64,000 nucleotides of DNA from Candidatus Thermochlorobacteriaceae bacterium (lineage in GTDB: Bacteria; Bacteroidota; Chlorobiia; Chlorobiales; Thermochlorobacteraceae): contig JAJUFC010000001.1 of assembly GCA_029263855.1 (NCBI GenBank), positions 124,001 to 188,000 on the forward strand, read 5' to 3'. This document shows, piece after piece, positions 45,987 through 54,003 of this stretch; positions within the stretch are counted from its first letter, which is position 1; each line of letters begins with the position of its first letter. Both the position numbers and the translations under genes were made by a program. The notes under the pieces were generated by a model. The model did not search any database and was not told the origin of the DNA. It worked only from the letters and a program-made list of their open reading frames with translations.

Positions 45987-48428
45987 ATGTCGCAATTTTT
46001 CAAGGAAAATCGCGCGCTTTTTTTCGCAACCTTCATCAGCCTTCTCCTTATTCCGATTGCGTGGAATTATGCCATGCTGTCCGATTTGCCGAGATTGGAA
46101 AAAAGTCGCGACGAAATTACAAAGCGCGCTCAAAGCTATGCTGAACGCATTGGCTTCGATGCAAACGGCTTCAATGTGGCGATTACTCCCGCTCAACTTC
46201 AATCACCTTCGCACACCACAGAGCTTAAATTCAATCACTCGCATTTAGAAATGCGTCGACTCATTGAGCAAAAACAAGTCGATATTCCAGTTTGGAGGGT
46301 GCTATGGACGAAAGATGTGCCGATACAAAGTTCGCAGGAGTCAATGGAAATTACGCTCACGGCGAGCGGCGATGTGCTCTCAATGGAGCGGCAATACTAC
46401 GATACAGCGAACATTGCGCCTATTCCTATCGACAGTGCCAAAGCGTTGGCAATCGCGTTTCTTGAACGCGAACACGGGTTGAATGTGCGCGATACAAGCC
46501 GCTTCACATTCCTCAGCGCGAAAAGCGACGAGCGAAAATCCTTTACGATTCAATCTTTTGTGTGGTATGATGAGTTGCATGCGAACAAAATCGGGGGAAA
46601 GAAAGTCAGCGTCGCCTTTGTTGGCACAATGATAAAATCCTTTTCCCATGAAATGATTATCAGCGAGGCGGCGAAAGAAGAAGCGTTTAAAAACGCGGCG
46701 GCACTCTTCGGCTCGCGTGGGTTCTTGATAACCTTGGTGGTGTTTGTAACGCTGATTTTGCTTGCCGTCGTTTTTCTGAAAAAGTATCACGAAGGGGAGG
46801 TCGGCGTACGTGGAGGAATCGTAATCTTTTCCGCAGTGTTGGTTTTTGGCACGATTTCACTCATTAACTCGGCGGGCGTATCAAGCGTTTTTGTCAATTT
46901 CGGCTTATCCCGTTCATTCAACTATTTCCTCTTCCTTGTCTTTGGAATTTTATTTGGGCAATTGGTTTTGGCAGGCATTGCGTTCTTTTCTTGGACGATT
47001 GGCGAATCCGACGCGCGATTCAACAAGCGCGAGAGGCAGATTCTTGGAGCCGACGCGCTTTTGCAGAAGAATTTTTTTTCAAAAGTAGTCGGACGCGAAA
47101 TGCTTGCCGGAATGGCGTTTGGAGTCATCGCGTGCGCTCTGGCAATCGTTCTCATCGCAATCGGTGCTCAATTTTTCGGGATTTGGTTCGGGGTGGCGGG
47201 CGTCTCGGTCGGCGAATCCATTTTGCCGTTCAGTCCATTTTGGGACCTTGCGACGGTTGTGACCACAAACGTGTTCATTCGGCTGTTTCTCTTTGAGCGG
47301 ATTTTAAAGAAGTGGAAGAGAAAGTGGCTCGCGATTGGAATAGCGGGACTGGCTTGGGCGATTTATTACCATTACTTCCCGTCAGTTTATCCGTTTTGGG
47401 GGTCGTTTGCGGGGTCGGTGATTATCGGAATCATGTTGTCGGCGTTTTCCGCCGAGCGAGGACTGCTTGCCGTAATCACTGCGGAGTTTGTTTATGAATT
47501 CTTATTTCGGGAGATTCCGCTTTTGCTCGCGCCGTCGGCTGAATTTTGGGGCGCAGGCGTAATTGATTTGAGCATCGTGGCGTCGTTGGGCATCTTTGCC
47601 GCGCTCGCGGTTCAACGCGGTTCGGAGTTTTCGTTCAAAGGCTCGGTTTTGCCATCGCACGTGCAACGTATTTCGCAGCGTGCGCGAATGGAAGAAGAAC
47701 TCAAAATTGCTCGAGAAACTCAGCGTCGACTACTGCCGCAACACGACCCCGCGGTGAAAGGATTGGATGTGTCTGGAATTTGTTTGCCCGCGCTTGAAGT
47801 CGGCGGCGATTATTACGACTATATGAAACTTTCTGATGGAAAATTCGCCGTTGTTATCGGCGACGTCTCAGGAAAAGGCGTGCCGGCGGCGATGTATATG
47901 ATGCTCGTCAAGGGGGTGATTCAATTCGCTTCAAGCGTCATTACGGAGCCCAAGCAAGTGCTTACGGAAACGAACCGTCTTGTTTTTCAATCGTTCAAGC
48001 GCGGCACATTCGTCAGTATGATTTATGCCGTGATTGACATCAAAGAAAAAACGTTGCGATATGCGCGCGCGGGGCACAATCCGCTCCTGCTTATCAGTCG
48101 CAGCATAGCGACAATCTCTGCGCCGATGCCAAAAGGAATGGCTCTTGGGCTTGCCGAGTCCCAAGTGTTCGAGAAAACGCTTGAAGAAACAACCATGTCG
48201 ATTCAATCAGGTGACACGCTCGTGTTTTATACCGACGGATTCATCGAGGCGAAAAACGGTGATGGGGAAGAATATGGCGAAGAGCGGCTTCTGAACGCGC
48301 TGAGAACTTTTGCAAACAAATCGGCATCGCGCGAAGTCGTGCAGTCGATATGCAAAGACGTCCAACGCTTTACTGGATTTGCCCCACAGCATGACGACAT
48401 GACAATAGTGGTGGTAAAAATCTTGTGA
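45987..48428 (+). CDS. Polytopic membrane protein with C-terminal SpoIIE/RsbU-type PP2C phosphatase
   Basis: Protein of 813 residues. One N-terminal helix is followed by an extracytoplasmic part (about 35-240) with PepSY-like short alpha/beta segments. About ten membrane helices follow (about 245-555), then the phosphatase domain (about 570-813): EELKIARETQRRLLP linker helix, GGDYYDYMKL, VIGDVSGKGVPAAMYM, YARAGHNPLLL, FYTDGFIEAKN and HDDMTIVVVKI. Metal-binding aspartates are retained. Such enzymes dephosphorylate anti-sigma-antagonist proteins; no partner kinase or STAS protein lies nearby. The polytopic part recalls CPBP-like membrane proteins, but I do not see a certain protease site. Confidence 0.87.
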   Translation: MSQFFKENRALFFATFISLLLIPIAWNYAMLSDLPRLEKSRDEITKRAQSYAERIGFDANGFNVAITPAQLQSPSHTTELKFNHSHLEMRRLIEQKQVDIPVWRVLWTKDVPIQSSQESMEITLTASGDVLSMERQYYDTANIAPIPIDSAKALAIAFLEREHGLNVRDTSRFTFLSAKSDERKSFTIQSFVWYDELHANKIGGKKVSVAFVGTMIKSFSHEMIISEAAKEEAFKNAAALFGSRGFLITLVVFVTLILLAVVFLKKYHEGEVGVRGGIVIFSAVLVFGTISLINSAGVSSVFVNFGLSRSFNYFLFLVFGILFGQLVLAGIAFFSWTIGESDARFNKRERQILGADALLQKNFFSKVVGREMLAGMAFGVIACALAIVLIAIGAQFFGIWFGVAGVSVGESILPFSPFWDLATVVTTNVFIRLFLFERILKKWKRKWLAIGIAGLAWAIYYHYFPSVYPFWGSFAGSVIIGIMLSAFSAERGLLAVITAEFVYEFLFREIPLLLAPSAEFWGAGVIDLSIVASLGIFAALAVQRGSEFSFKGSVLPSHVQRISQRARMEEELKIARETQRRLLPQHDPAVKGLDVSGICLPALEVGGDYYDYMKLSDGKFAVVIGDVSGKGVPAAMYMMLVKGVIQFASSVITEPKQVLTETNRLVFQSFKRGTFVSMIYAVIDIKEKTLRYARAGHNPLLLISRSIATISAPMPKGMALGLAESQVFEKTLEETTMSIQSGDTLVFYTDGFIEAKNGDGEEYGEERLLNALRTFANKSASREVVQSICKDVQRFTGFAPQHDDMTIVVVKIL

Positions 48429-48443
48429 AGCCTCAACAAAAGA

Positions 48444-48471
48444 AAAAGGCGGAAACTGCGCTCCGCCTTTT
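48444..48471. terminator. Bidirectional hairpin terminator
   Basis: AAAAGGCGGA-aactgcgc-TCCGCCTTTT, a 10-bp perfect stem with A- and T-tracts at its two feet, between the convergent phosphatase and rpmG genes. Confidence 0.85.
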
Positions 48472-48501
48472 GAAATCATCTCCTCAAATCTGCACAAAAG
48501 A

Positions 48502-48684
48502 CTACTTGACCTCTTTGTGAATCGTTCTGCGCTTTAATGCAGGGTTGTACTTTTTGAGTTCCATTCGCTCGGTGTCGTTGCGCTTGTTCTTTTGCGTGGT
48601 GTAGCGCGAGGGCGATTTGCCTTCCTTGCGCGCTTCGGTGCATTCGAGCGTGATGGTAATGCGGTTGCCTTTTGCCTTTGCCAT
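48502..48684 (-). CDS. rpmG: 50S ribosomal protein L33
   Basis: Protein of 60 residues with the family pattern [37 protein letters not shown] and RRTIHKE. It has a single Cys and no CxxC pairs, so it is the zinc-free (C-minus) form. It follows a tRNA-Val gene by 51 bp on the same strand and probably shares its transcript. Confidence 0.95.
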   Translation of the reverse strand: MAKAKGNRITITLECTEARKEGKSPSRYTTQKNKRNDTERMELKKYNPALKRRTIHKEVK

Positions 48685-48735
48685 TGGTGTAAATCGTTTG
48701 ATGTAAATCCGTTGAGTGTGAAAAAGTCTGACTTG

Positions 48736-48809
48736 TGCGCGATACTAGATTCGAACTAGTGACCTCCACCGTGTCAAGGTGGCGCTCTAACCAACTGAGC
48801 TAACCGCGC
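48736..48809 (-). tRNA. tRNA-Val (GAC anticodon)
   Basis: A 74-nt cloverleaf on the minus strand. The acceptor stem is GCGCGGT/ATCGCGC (one G-U), the D arm contains TAGCTCAGTTGGT, the anticodon stem is CCACC/GGTGG with loop TTGACAC (anticodon at 48775-48773), and the T arm is CTAGTTCGAATCTAG. The discriminator base is A and CCA is not encoded. Confidence 0.95.
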
Positions 48810-48847
48810 TTGTTTGTGCCTTCAAATTTGCTTTCAAAAAAGGGACG

Positions 48848-48855
48848 CAAATATA
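48848..48855 (-). promoter_or_regulatory. Putative -7 element for tRNA-Val and rpmG
   Basis: Minus-strand TATATTTG fits TAnnTTTG and lies 38 bp before the tRNA 5' end. No matching -33 TTTG at the expected distance. Confidence 0.4.
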
Positions 48856-48963
48856 CAGGCTCATATTGAAAATAAAAAATCCATACTTCTACTTTTTTCT
48901 TTCTTTTTATTTGCTTTCGAGGCGTGAGCCGTTTCTTCGCGATACATTTTTTCTTACATTCGT

Positions 48964-48978
48964 TGGCACAATCTTTGT
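48964..48978 (+). promoter_or_regulatory. Sigma-54-like -24/-12 element upstream of DUF3109 and rpoN
   Basis: TGGCACAATCTTTGT (48964-48978) resembles the sigma-54 consensus TGGCAC-N5-TTGC: GG, a 10-bp spacing, then GT in place of the usual GC. It overlaps the inverted repeat GCACAA-TCT-TTGTGC (48966-48980), so it could instead be an operator. It is 36 bp before the GTG of the DUF3109 gene, two genes ahead of which is rpoN. Confidence 0.35.
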
Positions 48979-49014
48979 GCAAGCGGCATAGTCAACTCAA
49001 AAAATGATTTTGAA

Positions 49015-49623
49015 GTGATTGTAATAGACGGGGTTCTTATTGACGACGAAGTGTTTCGCGCAAAATTTCGATGCGATTTAGAGCGATGCAAGGGTGCGTG
49101 TTGCGTGGTCGGCGAATTGGGTGCGCCGGTTACGAGCGATGAAGTTGGCAACATTGAAGCGTTGCTTGATAAACTCAAACTGCACTTGCCCGAAGCCAAT
49201 CAGAAAACCATTGACGAGAAAGGCATTTATGAAGTTCATCAAGGAAGTTTGTTTCTCACGACGGTTGAGGGGCGCGAGTGCGTGTTTGCCACGATTGATG
49301 AGAGCGGAATCGCAACATGCAACTTGGAAAAATTATATTTGAGTGGCGCGAGCAATTTTCGAAAGCCAATTTCTTGCCACTTGTTTCCAATACGAGTTCG
49401 ACAGCGGCTTGGCATGGAAATGTTGGTCTATATGCAAATCGAGGAGTGTGAAGCAGGGCGAGCGTGCGGCGCGAAAGAAAAAGTCTATCTGTATGAATTT
49501 CTTGCCCCTGCTTTGGAGAGAAAATATGGAGTCGCTTGGACGAAAAAATTTCTCAACGTGTGCCGCCAGTCCAAATCTGACAAGGACATTACAAGCCTTA
49601 ACCACAAGTTTAAATCATCTTGA
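49015..49623 (+). CDS. DUF3109-family cysteine-rich protein
   Basis: Protein of 202 residues starting at GTG (49015). The DUF3109 signature is the Cys cluster CDLERCKGACC, then ECVFATIDE, IATCNLEK, PISCHLFPIR and EECEAGRACG. The many conserved Cys suggest a metal or Fe-S site, related to the YkgJ zinc/iron-chelating family. Function unknown. It lies 26 bp ahead of rpoN and is likely co-transcribed with it. Confidence 0.87.
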   Translation: MIVIDGVLIDDEVFRAKFRCDLERCKGACCVVGELGAPVTSDEVGNIEALLDKLKLHLPEANQKTIDEKGIYEVHQGSLFLTTVEGRECVFATIDESGIATCNLEKLYLSGASNFRKPISCHLFPIRVRQRLGMEMLVYMQIEECEAGRACGAKEKVYLYEFLAPALERKYGVAWTKKFLNVCRQSKSDKDITSLNHKFKSS

Positions 49624-49649
49624 ATCAATTTTGAACTGAAAGAGCAGCG

Positions 49650-51233
49650 ATGAGTTCACACGGACTTTCACAACGCCAAATTCAAACCTTGCGGCTCAGC
49701 CCGCAACAAATTCTATACACCAAACTTCTGCAACTGCCCGTCTTGCAGTTGGAGCAGCGCGTCAAGCAAGAAATGGAAGAAAATCCTCTGCTCGAAGAAG
49801 GACAAGAAAATCTTGCGGAAGAACAAGACCTCGACGAACTGCTCCCCAACGAGATGCTGCCTGAGCCCGACTCACTGCATGACGCACTTAACGGCGCGGC
49901 ACAGCCGCCACTTGAATCGACGCTCTCGGAAAATCAGTATGAGGAAAAACAATCGCCAGAAAAAAAACGCGAAGAAGAAAAAGCACCACAAGAAGAAAAC
50001 GACTTCGACGCCGAACTCTCGGAAATTTTGAACGATGACGACGAAGGCTATAAAGTGCAACAACTGCGAGAGCCAAGCGACGATGAACGCGAGTATCTTC
50101 AACCCACTTACGAGGAAAATCTTTCTGAACGATTGCTCGCGCAACTTCACCTGCTCGACCTCTCCGAAAAAGAACTTCGAATCGCCGAAGAAATTATCGG
50201 CAACCTCGACGACGACGGATACCTGCGATGCTCACTCAACATCATTCACGATGGATTGCTGACCGCTGGCATCGAGACAACCGAAAAAGAAATTGAGGAC
50301 GTCTTGGAAAAAATCTGGTATCTCGATCCGCCCGGCGTCGGCGCACGAAATCTGCAAGAGTGCTTGCTCATTCAACTCACCGCACTCGCCAAAGAAGACC
50401 TCGATGACGAACACGAAGACGCTCGCGCTCTGGCGCAAAAAATCCTCTCCCATCACTACAACGACTTCATCATGAAGCATTATGAAAAATTACTTCAAGA
50501 CCTTGCCTGTTCGCCCGACGAACTCAAGCGTGCCGTCGCCTTCATTCAAAAACTCAATCCAAAGCCCGGCGGCGACATGCCTTCACGAATTGGTAATTAT
50601 GTAATTCCCGACTTTACCATTACTTTCAATGGTCAAGACCTCGTCCTGACTTCAAACGAGCGAACAAACATTCAAATTCGCCTTTCAAAGCGATACAAAA
50701 AATTGATGAGCGATAAGGCGCAGTCCAAAGAGACGAAAGATTTCTTGCGCGAAAAACTTGCCGCCGCCAAAGGCTTCATCGGTGCGATTCAAATGCGCCG
50801 TCACACCATGCAAAAAGTCATGACCGCACTCATGAACCGCCAATATGAATTCTTCGTTCACGGCGAATCAAAATTGAAACCGATGATTCTTAAAGACATT
50901 GCCGAAGATACGCAACTCGACATCGCCACCATCAGCCGCGTAGTTAATGGAAAATACGTGCAGACCGATTTCGGCGTCTTTGAGCTCAAGTATTTCTTTA
51001 CAACGGCAATGGAAACGGAATCGGGCGATGAAGTCTCCAATCGCATCATCAAACAAGCCATTAAAGACTTCATCGAAAAAGAAGAATCTGGAAAACCGCT
51101 TTCCGACGACAAACTCGCCGACTTGCTCAGCGAGCGCGGCTATAAACTCGCACGACGAACCGTAACCAAATATCGCGAGCAACTCGGCATTCCCGTTGCA
51201 CGCTTGCGCAAAAAAATTGAATCAATCAAGTAA
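49650..51233 (+). CDS. rpoN: RNA polymerase sigma-54 factor
   Basis: Protein of 527 residues. Region I is Gln/Leu-rich (LSQRQIQTLRLSPQQILYTKLLQ, interacts with activators). An acidic region II follows (about 55-150), then the core-binding domain (EENLSERLLAQLHLLDL, LDDDGYL), the helix-turn-helix (LKDIAEDTQLDIATISRVVNGKYVQT) and the RpoN box ARRTVTKYRE near residue 507, which reads -24 promoters. It is complete. No enhancer-binding activator is encoded in the window. Confidence 0.96.
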   Translation: MSSHGLSQRQIQTLRLSPQQILYTKLLQLPVLQLEQRVKQEMEENPLLEEGQENLAEEQDLDELLPNEMLPEPDSLHDALNGAAQPPLESTLSENQYEEKQSPEKKREEEKAPQEENDFDAELSEILNDDDEGYKVQQLREPSDDEREYLQPTYEENLSERLLAQLHLLDLSEKELRIAEEIIGNLDDDGYLRCSLNIIHDGLLTAGIETTEKEIEDVLEKIWYLDPPGVGARNLQECLLIQLTALAKEDLDDEHEDARALAQKILSHHYNDFIMKHYEKLLQDLACSPDELKRAVAFIQKLNPKPGGDMPSRIGNYVIPDFTITFNGQDLVLTSNERTNIQIRLSKRYKKLMSDKAQSKETKDFLREKLAAAKGFIGAIQMRRHTMQKVMTALMNRQYEFFVHGESKLKPMILKDIAEDTQLDIATISRVVNGKYVQTDFGVFELKYFFTTAMETESGDEVSNRIIKQAIKDFIEKEESGKPLSDDKLADLLSERGYKLARRTVTKYREQLGIPVARLRKKIESIK

Positions 51234-51285
51234 CGTCAATCGTTAAAGTTCCAACAACTTTATTCACTACACTGAACCAAAGGAA

Positions 51286-51816
51286 ATGAACATTCACGCA
51301 ACCACCGTCGTTGGAGTCTTGAAAGACGGAAAAGGCGCGCTGGGGTCAGATGGACAAATGACACAGGGCGCGACCATCCTTAAACATTCTACCACAAAGG
51401 TCAGACGCTTGCACGGCGGAAAAGTCTTGGTCGGCTTCGCGGGCGCGACGGCAGACGCGATGACGCTACTTGAAAAGTTTGAAGAAAAACTGCAAGCGCA
51501 CAGCGGTAAATTGGAGCGTGCCGCCGTCGAGCTTGCCAAAGATTGGCGCACGGATAAGTATCTTCGCCGATTAGAAGCCATGCTCGCCGTCATCTCGCCT
51601 GAAAAGGCACTAATCATTTCAGGAACGGGCGATGTCATTGAACCCGAAGACGGCATTGTCGCAATCGGAAGTGGCGGCATGTATGCGCTGGCGGCAGCGC
51701 GAGGCATGATGAAATACAGCGACTTAGACGCGAAAACCGTCGTTACTGAATCGCTGAAAATCGCCGCCGATATTTGCATTTACACCAACAGCAACATTAA
51801 AGTTGAGGAAGTCTAA
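51286..51816 (+). CDS. hslV: HslV protease subunit
   Basis: Threonine protease of 176 residues. The catalytic Thr is in the [21 protein letters not shown] segment; the five residues before it (MNIHA) are a short propeptide-like leader to be removed. [15 protein letters not shown] near residue 128 is conserved. AAAGGAA lies just before the ATG. hslU follows 21 bp later, forming the usual two-gene unit. Confidence 0.95.
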   Translation: MNIHATTVVGVLKDGKGALGSDGQMTQGATILKHSTTKVRRLHGGKVLVGFAGATADAMTLLEKFEEKLQAHSGKLERAAVELAKDWRTDKYLRRLEAMLAVISPEKALIISGTGDVIEPEDGIVAIGSGGMYALAAARGMMKYSDLDAKTVVTESLKIAADICIYTNSNIKVEEV

Positions 51817-51837
51817 AATTTTATTCACGAATCAAAA

Positions 51838-53307
51838 ATGGCACGCAAAAGCACAGAACTTTCAGAAACGGAAAAAGGTCAGAGCAACGGAAAGCATCAT
51901 CAAATCGAATCCACATTCGCCTTGAAAAATCTTACGCCACAACAAATTGTGCGGGAGTTGGATAAGTATATCATCGGTCAGCAAGAGGCAAAAAAATCTG
52001 TTGCCATTGCCCTGCGAAATCGATATCGGCGTCAGCAGGTTCAAGGTGCGCTGAAAGAAGAGATCATGCCGAATAACATTATCATGATTGGGCACACGGG
52101 CGTAGGCAAAACGGAAATTGCGCGGCGGCTGGCGAAACTTTCCGGCGCGCCGTTCATCAAAGTCGAAGCCTCTAAATTCACCGAAGTTGGCTATGTCGGG
52201 CGCGATGTCGAGTCGATGATTCGCGACCTCACTGACCTGAGCGTCAACATGGTTCGCCAAGAAAAATCTGCTGAAGTCCAAGATAAAGCGCGCCAACTTG
52301 CCGAAGAGCGCATCTTAGATATTCTGCTCCCGCCCGTCAAAAAATCTAATAGCCAACTTGCAAAAGCCTATAATGACGACCCCGAAGAACAAGGCGAAGC
52401 AAAATCCGAACTCGAGCTCAACGACAAAAGCCGTGAGAAAATGCGCGACCGACTCCGACAAGGAAAATTGGATGAGCGCACGGTCGAGATTGAAATTTCA
52501 AGCGACCCACAAGGCATGATGCAGATTCTTGGACCCTTCGGTCCGGTCGAAGACTTGGGCGGCATGCTTCAAGACATTGTGGGCGGATTGCCAAAGAAAC
52601 GCAAAAAACGTCGCGTTACCGTCGCCGAAGCCAAAGCGATTTTCGAGCAGGAAGAAATTCAAAAGCTTATTGATATGGACGCGGTAACCAAAGAAGCCAT
52701 CGCCCGCGTCGAAGAATCGGGCATCGTCTTCATCGATGAAATCGACAAAATCGCCACTGCCGACGGCGCGCGAAGCGGACCCGACGTCAGTCGCGAAGGC
52801 GTGCAACGCGACTTGCTACCCATCGTCGAAGGCTCGACCGTCGCGACCAAATACGGAATGGTCAAAACCGACCATATCCTCTTCATCGCATCAGGTGCGT
52901 TCCACGTCTCAAAACCTTCGGATTTAATTCCTGAACTGCAAGGGCGTTTCCCGATTCGCGTTGAACTCAAAAGCCTCACCGAAGATGACTTCGTTAAAAT
53001 TCTCGTCCAACCTGAAAACGCGCTCATCAAGCAATACGCCGCGCTGCTCAAAACCGAAGGCGTCGATTTGGAATTTACCGACGATGGCATTCGCGAAATC
53101 GCCGCCACCGCCGCCCAAGTCAACGAATCGGTCGAAAACATCGGCGCGCGACGCTTGCACACCATTATGACCAGCCTGCTCGAAGACCTGATGTTTGAAG
53201 TGCCTGAAAACTATCCCGGCAAAAAGGTCGTCATTGATAAACGCTTCGTCGAGAATCGCCTGAGCAAAATCGCCAAAGACCGAGATCTGAGCCGATACAT
53301 TTTGTAA
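51838..53307 (+). CDS. hslU: HslU ATPase subunit (ClpY)
   Basis: AAA+ unfoldase of 489 residues that feeds substrates to HslV. Seen: [22 protein letters not shown], Walker [15 protein letters not shown], the pore/I-domain region (about 130-290), Walker [13 protein letters not shown], sensor [11 protein letters not shown] and the C-terminal LSRYIL tail that docks into HslV. Complete, slightly longer than E. coli HslU because of the I-domain. Confidence 0.96.
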   Translation: MARKSTELSETEKGQSNGKHHQIESTFALKNLTPQQIVRELDKYIIGQQEAKKSVAIALRNRYRRQQVQGALKEEIMPNNIIMIGHTGVGKTEIARRLAKLSGAPFIKVEASKFTEVGYVGRDVESMIRDLTDLSVNMVRQEKSAEVQDKARQLAEERILDILLPPVKKSNSQLAKAYNDDPEEQGEAKSELELNDKSREKMRDRLRQGKLDERTVEIEISSDPQGMMQILGPFGPVEDLGGMLQDIVGGLPKKRKKRRVTVAEAKAIFEQEEIQKLIDMDAVTKEAIARVEESGIVFIDEIDKIATADGARSGPDVSREGVQRDLLPIVEGSTVATKYGMVKTDHILFIASGAFHVSKPSDLIPELQGRFPIRVELKSLTEDDFVKILVQPENALIKQYAALLKTEGVDLEFTDDGIREIAATAAQVNESVENIGARRLHTIMTSLLEDLMFEVPENYPGKKVVIDKRFVENRLSKIAKDRDLSRYIL

Positions 53308-53375
53308 TACTTTTGGTAAAAAACAACGAAAAAAAAAGTGATGAGCGAAACACCTCACCGCTCGTCAGTCAAAAA

Positions 53376-53406
53376 TTTGTGAAGAAGTGAAAATTGCGTA
53401 TATTTG
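53376..53406 (+). promoter_or_regulatory. Bacteroidota-type promoter
   Basis: TTTG at 53376-53379, exactly 19 bp, then TATATTTG at 53399-53406: a full match to the TTTG-N19-TAnnTTTG consensus of Bacteroidota housekeeping sigma factors. The small lipoprotein gene starts about 94 bp downstream. Confidence 0.65.
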
Positions 53407-53499
53407 CACCTACATTTTCCAGTCAAAAACTGACAATCCAATTTTTCTTAAAACACAGCAATGTGTTCAATTCTTAACAATAAACCTTTCAATCAAACG

Positions 53500-53745
53500 A
53501 TGAAGAACCTCTTAGTCGCCGTCATGTTGACGGTCGCGATTGCCGCAATCGGTTGCGGACCAAGCAAAGAAGAAATCGAGAAAAAGCGTAAAGCCGATTC
53601 CACGAGAGTCGCTGATTCGCTTGCCGCAATCAAGAAAGCCGCAGAAGAAAAAGCCGCCGCTGAAGCCGCCGCCAAAGCGAAAGCCGATTCACTTGCCATG
53701 GCTGACTCGCTGGCAAAAGCCGCTGCTGCGCCTAAGAAGAAGTAA
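53500..53745 (+). CDS. Small Ala/Lys-rich lipoprotein
   Basis: Protein of 81 residues from the ATG at 53500. Lipoprotein signal (MKNLLVAVMLTVAIAAIGC, lipobox AIGC). The mature 62 residues are a low-complexity helix of Ala, Lys, Glu, Asp and Ser with two copies of the word ADSLA and several KA repeats, ending APKKK. It looks like a helical rod with a positively charged end, as in small abundant envelope lipoproteins. No function is assigned. Confidence 0.75.
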   Translation: MKNLLVAVMLTVAIAAIGCGPSKEEIEKKRKADSTRVADSLAAIKKAAEEKAAAEAAAKAKADSLAMADSLAKAAAAPKKK

Positions 53746-53764
53746 TTCTTATCTGAAGTTAAAA

Positions 53765-53790
53765 GCGGGAGAGCCGTTGCGCTCTTCCGC
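53765..53790 (+). terminator. Hairpin after small lipoprotein gene
   Basis: GCGGGAGAGC-cgttgc-GCTCTTCCGC, a 10-bp stem with one G-U pair, 20 bp after the stop codon. No clean T-tract follows, so terminator strength is uncertain. Confidence 0.55.
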
Positions 53791-53934
53791 CTTCAGGTAA
53801 AAAAACTTGCTATGAGCAACCGACCAACTATCACGCCTCATCATCGCGACAAGTTTTGTTGTTACCCTTATTTGTTCAATTGCAATCTGTTTGAGATTTC
53901 GTCAGAAATGCATTAAGTCTTGCCTGTAATGACA

Positions 53935-53949
53935 TGGCACAAAATTTGT
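53935..53949 (+). promoter_or_regulatory. Sigma-54-like -24/-12 element upstream of the giant gene
   Basis: TGGCACAAAATTTGT matches the same pattern as the element at 48964 (TGGCACA-N4-TTGT; GG and GT separated by 10 bases). It lies 54 bp before the ATG of the giant secreted protein. It contains the near-palindrome ACAAA-A-TTTGT. Confidence 0.35.
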
Positions 53950-54003
53950 TCTCTTTTGCCTGTCGCTGATGCGCTGAAACGTTCAGTCGCAAGGAAGCGA
54001 GAA

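Noticed and set aside
53308-53375. Weak hairpin (GATGAGCG ... CGCTCGTC) after hslU considered as terminator
   Set aside because: The stem needs a G-U pair, the loop is 11 bases and the A-tract lies on the wrong side for the plus-strand operon.
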